Below, piece after piece: positions 27,810 through 37,803 of a stretch of 64,000 nt of DNA. A program made the translations under genes and the position numbers. Below the pieces are notes generated by a model, which was not told the DNA's origin, made no database searches, and worked only from the letters and a program-made list of their open reading frames with translations. The number at the start of each line of letters is the position of its first letter. Positions within the stretch are counted from its first letter, which is position 1. Location of the stretch: the NCBI RefSeq assembly GCF_018860765.1, contig NZ_JAHKPV010000006.1:194740-258739 (forward strand), in the 5' to 3' direction. Source of the DNA: Marinobacter salexigens (lineage in GTDB: Bacteria; Pseudomonadota; Gammaproteobacteria; Pseudomonadales; Oleiphilaceae).

Positions 27810-28083
27810 CACGATGCCCTCCGCTCCGGTCAATTCGGATAACCCGTGTGACGAAGCCAACAATGGCCAGAACCGACAGCAATGCCAAAACAAGGGCTAC
27901 ATCCCTTAGTGCTGGCGCAGCCTGGGCTTCTGCCAGAACCAGCAATAGAGCAACCCCGGTAGTGCCAAACAGTTGCGACGCCAGCATGCGGTCTGACGAG
28001 GTCGGCCCCCGCCAGATCCGCACCAATGCCACCAGAAGTGTCAGCAGAAGAAAAACGGCAACCGCGTTGAACATAAGTGTCAT
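27796..28083 (-). CDS. mnhF: Mrp-like subunit F
   Basis: 95 residues with three helices; VALVRIWRGPTSSDRMLASQ is the MnhF/PhaF signature, and RDVALVLALLSVLAIVGFVT follows. ATG overlaps the E subunit stop (ATGA). Confidence 0.92.
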   Translation of the reverse strand: MTLMFNAVAVFLLLTLLVALVRIWRGPTSSDRMLASQLFGTTGVALLLVLAEAQAAPALRDVALVLALLSVLAIVGFVTRVIRIDRSGGHRDGVR

Positions 28084-28589
28084 GACACCCCCTCTGAAAA
28101 GCCGGTTTCGCCCTGCAACGGCAAACCAAAAACACGCGCAACCTTTTGCTCCGCAGCCCTGACGTCTTCTTCAACGGAACTGTGGGTATCCAGGCAGTGC
28201 AGCTCCAGTCGAGGCCCGTCAAGGCTAACACTCAGCGTACCCGGCATCAGTGACAAGGCATTGGCCAGCAGCCAACGTGGGCCGCCCTCGGGCAAACTCA
28301 GTTGAACCGTGATGTAGCCTGGATCTACCGGCAACGACGGTGACACTACACGGCGAGCCACATCAATGCCGGCGACAACGGACCGCCCAAGAAAAAACAG
28401 GACAAACAGCCACAACTGGACTGGACGAATCCGGACAGAACCCTCAGGAAAAAGCCGCATTGAAACCGCCGTCACCAGTATCGCAACCCCCAGGCCAAAC
28501 CCGATTCCTGAGGGGTCGCCTTCAGTGAACGCCCACCACACCATGAGGATCAGGAGGGCTCGGCCCGTAATGGTTGCAACTGTTTTCAT
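28080..28589 (-). CDS. mnhE: Mrp-like subunit E
   Basis: 169 residues. Membrane segments are in the first about 85 residues and a cytoplasmic domain follows. LANALSLMPGTLSVSLDG is the MnhE signature, and HCLDTHS follows. The ATG at 28589 begins the Mrp part of the operon, 28 bases after the stress protein gene. Frame extension upstream runs into that gene and is not real. Confidence 0.92.
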   Translation of the reverse strand: MKTVATITGRALLILMVWWAFTEGDPSGIGFGLGVAILVTAVSMRLFPEGSVRIRPVQLWLFVLFFLGRSVVAGIDVARRVVSPSLPVDPGYITVQLSLPEGGPRWLLANALSLMPGTLSVSLDGPRLELHCLDTHSSVEEDVRAAEQKVARVFGLPLQGETGFSEGVS

Positions 28590-28617
28590 TGATGCTCCCT
28601 GTCGTGACCCTGTTGAA

Positions 28618-29070
28618 TTACTCTGCCGTATTCTCAGGCTCGGCTTTCTCCAGAGAAGGCAATACCAAAACAGCACAGGGCGAATTGACCGAAACATACT
28701 CAACAGTTGCCTTGCGCATTGGCCAATGGCCACCACCCCGGGAAACCAATAACATAAGATCCGCGCCCAGCTGGCCGGCCATACCCACCAGTTTTTCCCC
28801 AGTGTTTCCGGCCACCACATGCAAGGTGGCACTGCGGTTCATCGGCAGGTATTTACGGGCAAGCAAATCCAGTACGTCGTGGACCTCGGCCTCTTTCTTT
28901 TCCGGAGCATCCGGGGTTACATGCGGAAAAAACCCGGCCCCTCCGGGGCTGTATACACTGGCAAGATGAAGCTCACCGTCTTCAGTCAACAGACTAATGG
29001 CTGCCTCAAGAGCACGCTTGCCCTCACCATCGTCTTCGGGATCAATTGCGATCAACAGCTTCTGGTACAT
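28618..29070 (-). CDS. Universal stress protein (UspA family)
   Basis: 150-residue UspA-fold protein (MYQKLLIAIDPEDDGEGKRA). The second half has the domain pattern GxxGEKLVGMAGQLGADLMLL; the usual ATP-binding GxGG...G(S/T) loop is altered to SRGGGHWPMRKATVEYV. It overlaps the preceding BCCT gene by 29 bases, so the two are coupled. Placed between a compatible-solute transporter and a cation antiporter, it probably takes part in salt or pH stress response, perhaps regulating the transporter. Confidence 0.88.
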   Translation of the reverse strand: MYQKLLIAIDPEDDGEGKRALEAAISLLTEDGELHLASVYSPGGAGFFPHVTPDAPEKKEAEVHDVLDLLARKYLPMNRSATLHVVAGNTGEKLVGMAGQLGADLMLLVSRGGGHWPMRKATVEYVSVNSPCAVLVLPSLEKAEPENTAE

Positions 29071-30661
29071 ATTCGCTCTCCTGCTTGGTTTCAGAGCTCG
29101 CCTCCACTTCCGGGAAGGCGCGGCCATGAACCAGTTCGTTCATACTGTAGCCACGGTAATCTGCGCGAAGCGCCCTGAACAACGCCACCGCCATGAATAT
29201 CAGAAGGATGCAGAAAGGCAGGCCCAGGGAGGTAATCACGTTCTGTAAAGCATCCAGGCCACCCGCCAAAAGCAGGGTGGCGGCAATCACGCCCTGAGCG
29301 ACCGCCCAGAAAATTCGTTGGCGCACCAGTGAAGGCTGGTCATCGCGCCGGGTCAGCATATCGATGACCAGAGAGGCGGAGTCGGATGAGGTGGTAAAGA
29401 AAACAACGATAATGACCACACTCAGCGCAGACGCCACACCGGAAAAAGGAAACGCCTCCAGAAAGGCAAAAATGGCCACGGAAGGGTCCTTATGTACCTG
29501 CTCCGCCAGCGCGATTTCGCCACCCATTTCGACATTGATCGCGGATAAACCGAAGATGCCAAACCACACAAGCGTAAAGGCCGTGGGTGCAAACAGCACT
29601 CCGGCAACGAACTCACGAATGGTTCGTCCGCGGGAAATCCTGGCAATGAAGATTCCCACATAAGGCGCCCAGGAAATCGTCCACGCCCAATAGAACAGGG
29701 TCCACTGCCTCTGCCAGTCTGTGTCTTTGAAGGTTTCCGTCCAGAATGCCAGCCACGGCAAGGCATCAAAGTAGTCCCCGACGCTCTGCACCATCCCTTC
29801 CGCAATGAACACTGTAGGGCCTGCGATGAGAACAAAGGCAAGCAAAGCCATCGCCAGAAGAATATTAAGCTGGGAAAGCCGGCGTACGCCCTTATCCAGC
29901 CCCAGAGCCACCGACGTAGCGGCAATGCTGGTGATAACCGTAATCAACGCAACCTGCACCAGCCCGGAGGAAGGCGTGCCAAACAGATAATTCAGGCCAC
30001 TGTTCAACTGCAGAGTCCCCAGCCCAAGGGAGGTCGCCACACCAAACAAAGTGCCAAGCACGGCAATAACATCGACCGCCCAGCCCCAGGGGCCGTAGAC
30101 CCGCTCCCCGAGTATCGGGTAGAACAGGCTGCTGATGCGCATGGGCAAGTTGTGCCGGTAGGCAAAGTAGCCGATCGCCAGGCCTGGCAAGGCAAAGATG
30201 GTCCAGGTGTGCAAGCCAAAATGATAAAGCGCTATGGTCATAGCATCGCTGGCAGCCTGCTCAGAGCCGGCCTGTACGCCGTCAAACGGTGGGCTGGAGA
30301 AGTGAGATACAGGTTCGGCAACACCCCAGAACATCAGAATAGTGCCTATGCCAGCAGCGAACAGCATGGTAAACCAGGTAAGGTTGGAATAATCGGGGCG
30401 GCTGTCGTCAGCACCCAAGCGGATATCGCCATAGCGGCTCACGGCCAGGCCAAGCAGGAAAATCAGTAAGGCGCTAACAGAGAGGATATAGAACCAGCCA
30501 AGATTACGAGCCACCCAACCGGTCAGCAGGCCAAAGCTGCCAGCAACAGCTTCATCAAACGGCACCGCAAGAGCAACAAACAGGGTGGCCACACCGGCCG
30601 AGGTAAAAAACACCCCCGGTATGGTCTGCAATCCCAACCGACGTTGCAGCCGTTCCAGCAC
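29042..30661 (-). CDS. BCCT-family compatible-solute transporter
   Basis: 539-residue, 12-helix betaine/choline/carnitine-type transporter. Family signatures are LMFWGVAEPVSHF and the TM8 region WAWTISWAPYVGIFIARISR, which holds the substrate-binding Trp box. Probably takes up glycine betaine or a related solute with Na+ or H+. GTG start at 30661 with CGGAGG six bases upstream. First gene of the operon that continues with UspA and the Mrp-like complex. Confidence 0.92.
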   Translation of the reverse strand: MLERLQRRLGLQTIPGVFFTSAGVATLFVALAVPFDEAVAGSFGLLTGWVARNLGWFYILSVSALLIFLLGLAVSRYGDIRLGADDSRPDYSNLTWFTMLFAAGIGTILMFWGVAEPVSHFSSPPFDGVQAGSEQAASDAMTIALYHFGLHTWTIFALPGLAIGYFAYRHNLPMRISSLFYPILGERVYGPWGWAVDVIAVLGTLFGVATSLGLGTLQLNSGLNYLFGTPSSGLVQVALITVITSIAATSVALGLDKGVRRLSQLNILLAMALLAFVLIAGPTVFIAEGMVQSVGDYFDALPWLAFWTETFKDTDWQRQWTLFYWAWTISWAPYVGIFIARISRGRTIREFVAGVLFAPTAFTLVWFGIFGLSAINVEMGGEIALAEQVHKDPSVAIFAFLEAFPFSGVASALSVVIIVVFFTTSSDSASLVIDMLTRRDDQPSLVRQRIFWAVAQGVIAATLLLAGGLDALQNVITSLGLPFCILLIFMAVALFRALRADYRGYSMNELVHGRAFPEVEASSETKQESEYVPEAVDRN

Positions 30662-30774
30662 ATGAACCTCCGTTTCTTGTGAAAAGATCTCCGAAAGCCT
30701 TACGCTATCACATGCACCAACGCGTTGTGAGGCAGGCTCAGAATATTACCCGACTTCGACAGAGGCAATTTAAC

Positions 30775-31251
30775 GTGAAAATTGGTGAACTCGCGAAAGC
30801 CACGGGCATTCCCGTGGAAACCATCCGGTACTACGAAAAAATCGGTTTACTTCCAGAGCCGGGCCGTGACGCCAGCGACTACCGGGCCTATCGCAATATG
30901 CATCTGGATCGTCTTTTTTTTATCAAGCGCTGCCGTAACCTTGATATGACTCAGGACGAGATACGCGAACTCATTCGGCTTTCCGAAAATCCCGAAGCAG
31001 ACTGTCATCAAGTAAATGCCCTTCTCGACAACCACCTGAACCATGTCCGGAACCGCTTAAATGAACTCTTAAACCTCGAAAAAACGCTGCAACAACTGCA
31101 AAAAGCCTGCTCAGACGCAGGCACGGTTCAAGATTGCGGCATTATGGGAGGGCTTAGCTCAGAGCTAAACACTCCGCATCCAGAACACAACGACCATAGG
31201 GACGATCACGAAAACCACGTGCCGGGAACCCACAGGCCGGGCAAGCGTTAA
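30775..31251 (+). CDS. cadR: MerR-family Cd(II)/Pb(II)-responsive regulator CadR/PbrR
   Basis: 158 residues from a GTG at 30775 (VKIGELAKATG). The MerR helix-turn-helix spans about 1-40. Metal ligands expected for CadR/PbrR are present: C77 (ADCHQ), C112 (KACSDAG) and C121 (DCGIM), plus C53. The C-terminal tail is His-rich (HPEHNDHRDDHENH), as in CadR, where it adds a second metal site. It precedes, on the same strand, a MerR-type promoter and a CDF exporter. The start is chosen because the MerR fold begins there. Confidence 0.92.
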   Translation: MKIGELAKATGIPVETIRYYEKIGLLPEPGRDASDYRAYRNMHLDRLFFIKRCRNLDMTQDEIRELIRLSENPEADCHQVNALLDNHLNHVRNRLNELLNLEKTLQQLQKACSDAGTVQDCGIMGGLSSELNTPHPEHNDHRDDHENHVPGTHRPGKR

Positions 31252-31277
31252 AACGGTAAAAAGTCGAAAGCAAAGGG

Positions 31278-31308
31278 TTGACCCTGTAGCTACTACAGGG
31301 TTTTTACT
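31278..31308 (+). promoter_or_regulatory. MerR-type promoter/operator of the CDF exporter gene
   Basis: TTGACC at 31278 (-35) and TTTACT at 31303 (-10) are 19 bases apart, the stretched spacing that MerR activators correct. Between them is a perfect inverted repeat: ACCCTGTAG (31281-31289), CTA, CTACAGGGT (31293-31301). This is the classic CadR/PbrR operator type. Confidence 0.9.
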
Positions 31309-31335
31309 GCACGCTTAACGATTATGGAGGTGTGT

Positions 31336-31983
31336 ATGGCATGCAGTTGCTCTGGCCCTGAACCCCAATCCCCTGCTCCGGGCTTTCGTCGCGCGCTCTG
31401 GATTGCTCTGTGGGTGAACCTGATTATGTTCTTCGTGGAAGGCGTTGCCAGCTTACAGTCTGGCTCCGTCTCATTAATGGCAGACGCCATCGACTTCTTT
31501 GGTGACAGTGCCAACTACATTCTGTCGCTTTCCGTTCTCTCTATGGGCATGCTTTGGCGCGGCCGCGCGGCTTTGGTTAAAGGCATTACCATGGCGGTTT
31601 TTGGCATGGTTGTGTGGGTACGTGCACTCTGGGTAATGCAGCAAGGAACAACCCCCGAACCCTTAACCATGGGAACCATTGGCCTGCTAGCGCTGGTTGC
31701 CAATGTAGGCGTGGCGCTTATTCTTTTCCGGTATCGAGACGGCGACTCAGATATGCGGTCGGTGTGGCTATGTAGCCGCAATGACGCCATCAGCAATCTG
31801 GCTGTTATGGCCGCTGCGTTGGGTGTGTTTGGTACCGCAAGCGCATGGCCGGATCTTGTGGTCGCTGCAATTATGGGTACTTTGGCAATAACCGCAGGCG
31901 TCAGCATAGTACGTCACGCCCGAACAGATATCGCACAGGCCAACGAACGCGCTAGAACGCCAGCGAAATCATTACCGGGATAA
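31336..31983 (+). CDS. Cation diffusion facilitator-type heavy-metal exporter
   Basis: 215 residues. An N-terminal CSCSG segment comes first, then about six helices; no C-terminal cytoplasmic domain. Metal-site-like acidic residues are in LMADAIDFFGD (D50, D53, D57) and SRNDAISN. Under a CadR-type promoter it most likely exports Cd, Pb or Zn in exchange for protons. The ATG at 31336 has GGAGGTG just upstream, preferred over the ATG at 31324. The last 32 bases overlap the convergent AEC gene. Confidence 0.85.
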   Translation: MACSCSGPEPQSPAPGFRRALWIALWVNLIMFFVEGVASLQSGSVSLMADAIDFFGDSANYILSLSVLSMGMLWRGRAALVKGITMAVFGMVVWVRALWVMQQGTTPEPLTMGTIGLLALVANVGVALILFRYRDGDSDMRSVWLCSRNDAISNLAVMAAALGVFGTASAWPDLVVAAIMGTLAITAGVSIVRHARTDIAQANERARTPAKSLPG

Positions 31984-32869
31984 ACACCAGAGCAAACAGC
32001 GTCGACAACATCACGGTACCGGCCGTCTGCCGCGGAGACGTATCCAGCAAGGTTGCGATTACCACGGTATTGGCGGCAATGGGAGTAATGGAAATTAGGA
32101 ATATGGCCTTGTGTACGGCCGGCTCATAAACGCCCAACACCTGCGAGTCCAGCCACCAGAATGCCGTTGCCAACAGGGGCCAGGCCACAAACTTGCCGAA
32201 AAATGCCAAGGCGGTAAACCTCATATTGCCCGCCAAACCGCGAAAACTGCTGATGCTCATACCTATGATCATCATACCCAAAATGCTGTATGCGCCACGC
32301 AGGTTATCAAACAGCGGCACAAACACCTCAGGAATACTGATATCTGAAAGATTCAGCGTTACGGCCGTTAGAAAGGCGTATACGGAGGGTAGTTTTGCAA
32401 CGCGCAAAAGTGAGTCTTTAAGATCATGCCGCCCCCGTGCCGCAAGGTAGTAGCCCACCGAACTTTCGTACAGGGTGACACCCAACATGCACACAATATA
32501 AATCGCCAGCCCCTCTTCCCCGAACAACAGTAAAGCGACCGGCACACCGAAATAACCCGTATTACCTGACCCCACACACAGGGGAATCATGCTGGCACTG
32601 CCATCGGTTAACACCCGGCGGGCAAGTTTAAGATGGGCAACTGCAAGCAGCGTGGCAAATCCAAACACTAAAAACGGAAGGAAGATAACCTCTGGCGAAA
32701 GTGGCGCGGCCATAACACCGGAGAACACCACCGAGGGTGTAACGATGTAAAGCATGATGCCAGCAATATGCTTTCCGCTGGCCTCCAGATAGCGACCAGC
32801 CACCCAGCCCAGAGCTACCGTGACATAAAGCGGGATCAGCTTGATAAACAACGCCAAGGCTGCGGCCAT
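31952..32869 (-). CDS. AEC-family transporter (auxin efflux carrier type)
   Basis: 305 residues, about ten helices in two five-helix halves, with the GNTGYFGVP and ISPIAANT-like (ITPIAANTVV) crossover motifs of the bile/arsenite/riboflavin superfamily. AEC proteins of bacteria often export or import organic acids; substrate here unknown. It shares its upstream region with norC, so the Anr and NarL sites there could affect it as well. Confidence 0.85.
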   Translation of the reverse strand: MAAALALFIKLIPLYVTVALGWVAGRYLEASGKHIAGIMLYIVTPSVVFSGVMAAPLSPEVIFLPFLVFGFATLLAVAHLKLARRVLTDGSASMIPLCVGSGNTGYFGVPVALLLFGEEGLAIYIVCMLGVTLYESSVGYYLAARGRHDLKDSLLRVAKLPSVYAFLTAVTLNLSDISIPEVFVPLFDNLRGAYSILGMMIIGMSISSFRGLAGNMRFTALAFFGKFVAWPLLATAFWWLDSQVLGVYEPAVHKAIFLISITPIAANTVVIATLLDTSPRQTAGTVMLSTLFALVFIPVMISLAF

Positions 32870-32919
32870 TATTGCTCCAGGCAGTCAGGTTCATAGAAAA
32901 GGTTGCAAAGTCTACCACC

Positions 32920-32935
32920 TACCCCTGCAGAGGTA
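32920..32935. promoter_or_regulatory. Perfect NarL/NarP 7-2-7 site upstream of norCB
   Basis: TACCCCT-GC-AGAGGTA. Both heptamers (TACCCCT and, inverted, TACCTCT) match TACYYMT at all seven positions, with the canonical two-base gap. It lies 43 bases before the Anr box and 121 bases before norC. Confidence 0.8.
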
Positions 32936-32970
32936 ACTCCCCGGCGCAATAGTGAGATCTTCAGTAATGC

Positions 32971-32984
32971 TTGATAATCATCAA
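32971..32984 (+). promoter_or_regulatory. Perfect Anr/Dnr box of the norCB promoter
   Basis: TTGATAATCATCAA is a 10/10 match to TTGAT-N4-ATCAA. Outer arms GTAATGC (32964-32970) and GCATTAC (32987-32993) extend the symmetry. With +1 at 33019 the box is at -41.5 and TATCCT (33007-33012) sits at -12 to -7. Activation without O2 and, in the Dnr/Nnr manner, by nitric oxide is expected. Confidence 0.9.
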
Positions 32985-33056
32985 CAGCATTACGAATACA
33001 TCTTTATATCCTAGTAGGGCAGTCAGGTATTTCACAACGACCAAGGAGAGAGACCA

Positions 33057-34932
<1,876 letters not shown>

Positions 34933-34951
34933 ATCAGCGTCCTTCTAACCC

Positions 34952-34980
34952 ACAGGGCCGGAGCTTGTTTCCGGCCCTGT
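34952..34980 (+). terminator. Strong hairpin between norB and the downstream nor accessory genes
   Basis: ACAGGGCCGGA (34952-34962) and TCCGGCCCTGT (34970-34980) form an 11-bp perfect stem with a seven-base loop. No T-tract follows, so it may reduce rather than stop read-through, or protect norCB mRNA from 3' decay so that structural subunits exceed accessory proteins. Confidence 0.6.
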
Positions 34981-34998
34981 CTACTCTGGAACTGAACT

Positions 34999-35967
34999 GT
35001 GACCGTGCAGCAGGCAACCCCCAAAGACACACTCCAGAGCAAGCGCCTGTTCACTCGCGTTTCGTTTTTTGGGCTGTTCCTGCTGGCACCGGTTCTGAAT
35101 ATTTTTCGCTATGACTTAACGGAAGCCCGATTTGTATTGCTGGGTTTTCCGCTTTCATTCAATCTGAATCTCGACTGGGTGGTGCAAAGTTCTCCTTCGG
35201 ACGTCGCCAGTCAGGTTCTACTATGGTTCATCCTTCCCATTCTTGTTCTGGTCCCTCTTGTGCTTTGGGTTGCCTGGAAATGGGGCCGTATCTACTGCGG
35301 CTGGCTATGCCCACATTTTTCTGTGGTGGAAACCATCAACGACTTGATGACCCGCATTACCGGCCGTCCGACACTCTGGGAAGCCTTTAAAAAAGGCCGC
35401 CGTGGCAAGTTTATACATTGGGCGGGCCTAACGCTGGCGTGCAGCCTGATTGGCTTCTCCTGGGCTTTGGCGATGCTTTCTTACCTGCTGCCACCCATTC
35501 CGCTCTATACAGACTTGGTCACTAGCAACCTAAGCTTCTACCCATCAGTTTTTCTGGCAATTGCAACCTTGGTGTTCACACTGGATTTCCTATTTGCGCG
35601 CCATCTCTTCTGCAAATACGGCTGCGCCTTTGGTGTGGTGCAGAGCATTGCCTGGATGACCCACGGCCGCGGCAAGTTAGTAACGTTCGACACCACCCGG
35701 GCAGCAGCCTGTCAGAACTGCACCAAAGCCTGCGATGAGGCCTGCCCCATGCGGCTGCCCACCCGCAGTCACAAACGCGCAAAATTCTCCTGCACCCAGT
35801 GCCTGCAATGCGTGAGCGCTTGCCGTGAGGTGCAAAAAAACAATCCAGAAGGCAGTCTGCTGCACTGGCAACCCGGCGAGCCAAGCCGGCAAACCGTTCT
35901 TATTCCAATCCACCAGTTGGACACAAGACAGCAGTCTACCGGCAAGCCCGTCCGACAGCGGGCCTAG
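34999..35967 (+). CDS. Membrane-bound 4Fe-4S polyferredoxin (NapH/CcoG-like) in the nor operon
   Basis: 322 residues with about five helices. Cys motifs: CGWLCP (C100, C104) and CKYGC (C205, C209) at membrane edges, as in NapH, NosR and CcoG, then two ferredoxin clusters CxxCxxxCxxxCP (C238-C249) and CxxCxxCxxxC (C265-C275). Such proteins move electrons from quinol or the cytoplasm for cofactor assembly or copper handling. Its place between norB and norD suggests a role in maturation or electron supply of NO reductase. GTG start; weak ribosome site CTGGA. Confidence 0.85.
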   Translation: MTVQQATPKDTLQSKRLFTRVSFFGLFLLAPVLNIFRYDLTEARFVLLGFPLSFNLNLDWVVQSSPSDVASQVLLWFILPILVLVPLVLWVAWKWGRIYCGWLCPHFSVVETINDLMTRITGRPTLWEAFKKGRRGKFIHWAGLTLACSLIGFSWALAMLSYLLPPIPLYTDLVTSNLSFYPSVFLAIATLVFTLDFLFARHLFCKYGCAFGVVQSIAWMTHGRGKLVTFDTTRAAACQNCTKACDEACPMRLPTRSHKRAKFSCTQCLQCVSACREVQKNNPEGSLLHWQPGEPSRQTVLIPIHQLDTRQQSTGKPVRQRA

Positions 35968-35978
35968 AGGAGTTCGAG

Positions 35979-37802
35979 ATGGAAGAATGGGTCGGCTATA
36001 AGTGGCATGAGTACATTACCCGCCAAGCTTTGGGCGAATTTCCAGAGCACGCCGTTTACCTAAAAGACGAAGCCAGAAGCTTGGGCATTGTTTTTCGTGC
36101 CTTTGGAGGCGACCCGGCACTCAGTTTGGTGACCGCAGAGCCCCGACACTTCCGCCTGCGCCGTAGATTTTTGCACAAACTCGCAGGAACTCACCGTAAG
36201 TGTGAACTGGCCTGGCGGGACGAGCAAAACCTGCGCCTGCCAGAAAAAGTTGCCCGATTCCCATCGAAACAGTTGAACCGGGATCTCTACATCTGGCTGG
36301 CTGCACTTGCAGCCACCCCGGCCCCAGCGGACAGTGATTGGTTTACCGGAAACCAAGCCCTGGTACAGGATGTTCTCTTGCGCTGGCCGGGGCTGGAAAA
36401 CGTATACCAGCGCCTGGTCAAGCATGTTCTGTACTGGCGCCCTGACCCTGACAGCCTGACCGACCCTGAGGCGGTTCGCGAACAAGCCATCTGCCAAGCA
36501 TTGATTCATCCCGGCAGTGTTCCCACCCTACCTCCTGCCGACACCGACCCTTGGCCTGTTATCCTCTGGCTGTATCCGGCGCTGGAGCAAGGAAAAGCCA
36601 ACGGCCAGGTAACCGGTGACGAGGACACTCACTCCAGCCCGGGTGGCCACACCAAAAAGAACAAGCGTAAGCAGGCAGAGCGAGTAGAGGCTTTTGATCG
36701 CGATCAGGGGCTGATGATTTTCCGGCTGGAAAGCCTGTTCTCCTGGACGGAGTTCATTCCAGTTGACAGGGCAGGAGATGATACCGACGAGGAAGACGCC
36801 GAAGCCGTTGCGGATGACATGGACATGATTTCCGTATCCAACGATCGCAAAGAAACGTCATCAGCCATCAAATTTGATTTGGATTTACCCTCAGAAGAAC
36901 ACGATGACCTGCACCTCGGCCCGGGAATTCACCTGCCGGAGTGGGATTGGCGCAGCCAAAGCTATCGCGAGAGATTTTGTTGCCTGCAACCTCTGCTGGC
37001 AAAAGATGCCGTGCCTGCAGAACTTCCCGAAGCACTAAGGCGACCTGCCAAGCTTCTACAACGGCAGTTCAGCGCCCTCAAGCCGCTCAAGCAGTGGCAA
37101 AAACGGCAACTGGACGGCGATGAGCTGGATCTAGATGCCTGCCTTGAGCGTGAGGTGCAGCACCGGCGCGGACAAGGCACTACCGATCAGAAGCTCTTCC
37201 GCCGCTGCCAACAAAGCCAGCGTGACCTGGCCTGTCTGGTACTGGCAGACGTGTCACTCTCGACCGAAACTTATATCAACAACCACCAACGGGTCATCGA
37301 CGTTGCCCGAGATGGACTGCAACTGCTCAGCGAAGCCCTGCAGGCTAGCCGCGACCCCTTCGCCCTGTTTGCGTTTTCATCCCGGCGCCGAGACCATGTG
37401 CGTTTTCACCACCTGAAAAGCTTCGATGAACCCTATACGAGTACTATTCGAGGCCGTATTCAGGCACTGGAACCGGGATTTTACACCCGCATGGGCACTG
37501 CCATTCGTCAGGCAACCAAGCTGTTAGAGATGCGCCACGAGCACCAAAAGATATTGCTACTGCTGACCGACGGAAAGCCGAATGACTTGGACGTGTATGA
37601 AGGTCGGTACGGCGTGGAAGACACTCGCATGGCCGTGCAGGAAGCCCAAAAAGCCGGACTAACACCGTTTTGCGTCACCATCGATGACGAAGCCAGCGAA
37701 TACCTGCCCTATGTATTCGGCAGTAGCAACTTCGTGGTCATCCGCGACCCGGCACAGTTGCCATTGCAGCTCCCTAAACTCTATCTGAACCTGACACAGT
37801 GA
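35979..37802 (+). CDS. norD: NO reductase activation protein NorD (VWA domain)
   Basis: 607 residues. The C-terminal von Willebrand A domain has a MIDAS motif DVSLST (from D424), TDGKPND and TPFCVTIDDEASEYLP. The middle is acidic and low in complexity (about 265-305). NorD acts with the AAA+ protein NorQ to insert FeB iron into NorB. norQ is encoded 3.3 kb away on the other strand. Ribosome site AGGAG precedes the ATG, 11 bases after the iron-sulfur gene. Confidence 0.93.
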   Translation: MEEWVGYKWHEYITRQALGEFPEHAVYLKDEARSLGIVFRAFGGDPALSLVTAEPRHFRLRRRFLHKLAGTHRKCELAWRDEQNLRLPEKVARFPSKQLNRDLYIWLAALAATPAPADSDWFTGNQALVQDVLLRWPGLENVYQRLVKHVLYWRPDPDSLTDPEAVREQAICQALIHPGSVPTLPPADTDPWPVILWLYPALEQGKANGQVTGDEDTHSSPGGHTKKNKRKQAERVEAFDRDQGLMIFRLESLFSWTEFIPVDRAGDDTDEEDAEAVADDMDMISVSNDRKETSSAIKFDLDLPSEEHDDLHLGPGIHLPEWDWRSQSYRERFCCLQPLLAKDAVPAELPEALRRPAKLLQRQFSALKPLKQWQKRQLDGDELDLDACLEREVQHRRGQGTTDQKLFRRCQQSQRDLACLVLADVSLSTETYINNHQRVIDVARDGLQLLSEALQASRDPFALFAFSSRRRDHVRFHHLKSFDEPYTSTIRGRIQALEPGFYTRMGTAIRQATKLLEMRHEHQKILLLLTDGKPNDLDVYEGRYGVEDTRMAVQEAQKAGLTPFCVTIDDEASEYLPYVFGSSNFVVIRDPAQLPLQLPKLYLNLTQ

Positions 37803-37803
37803 T

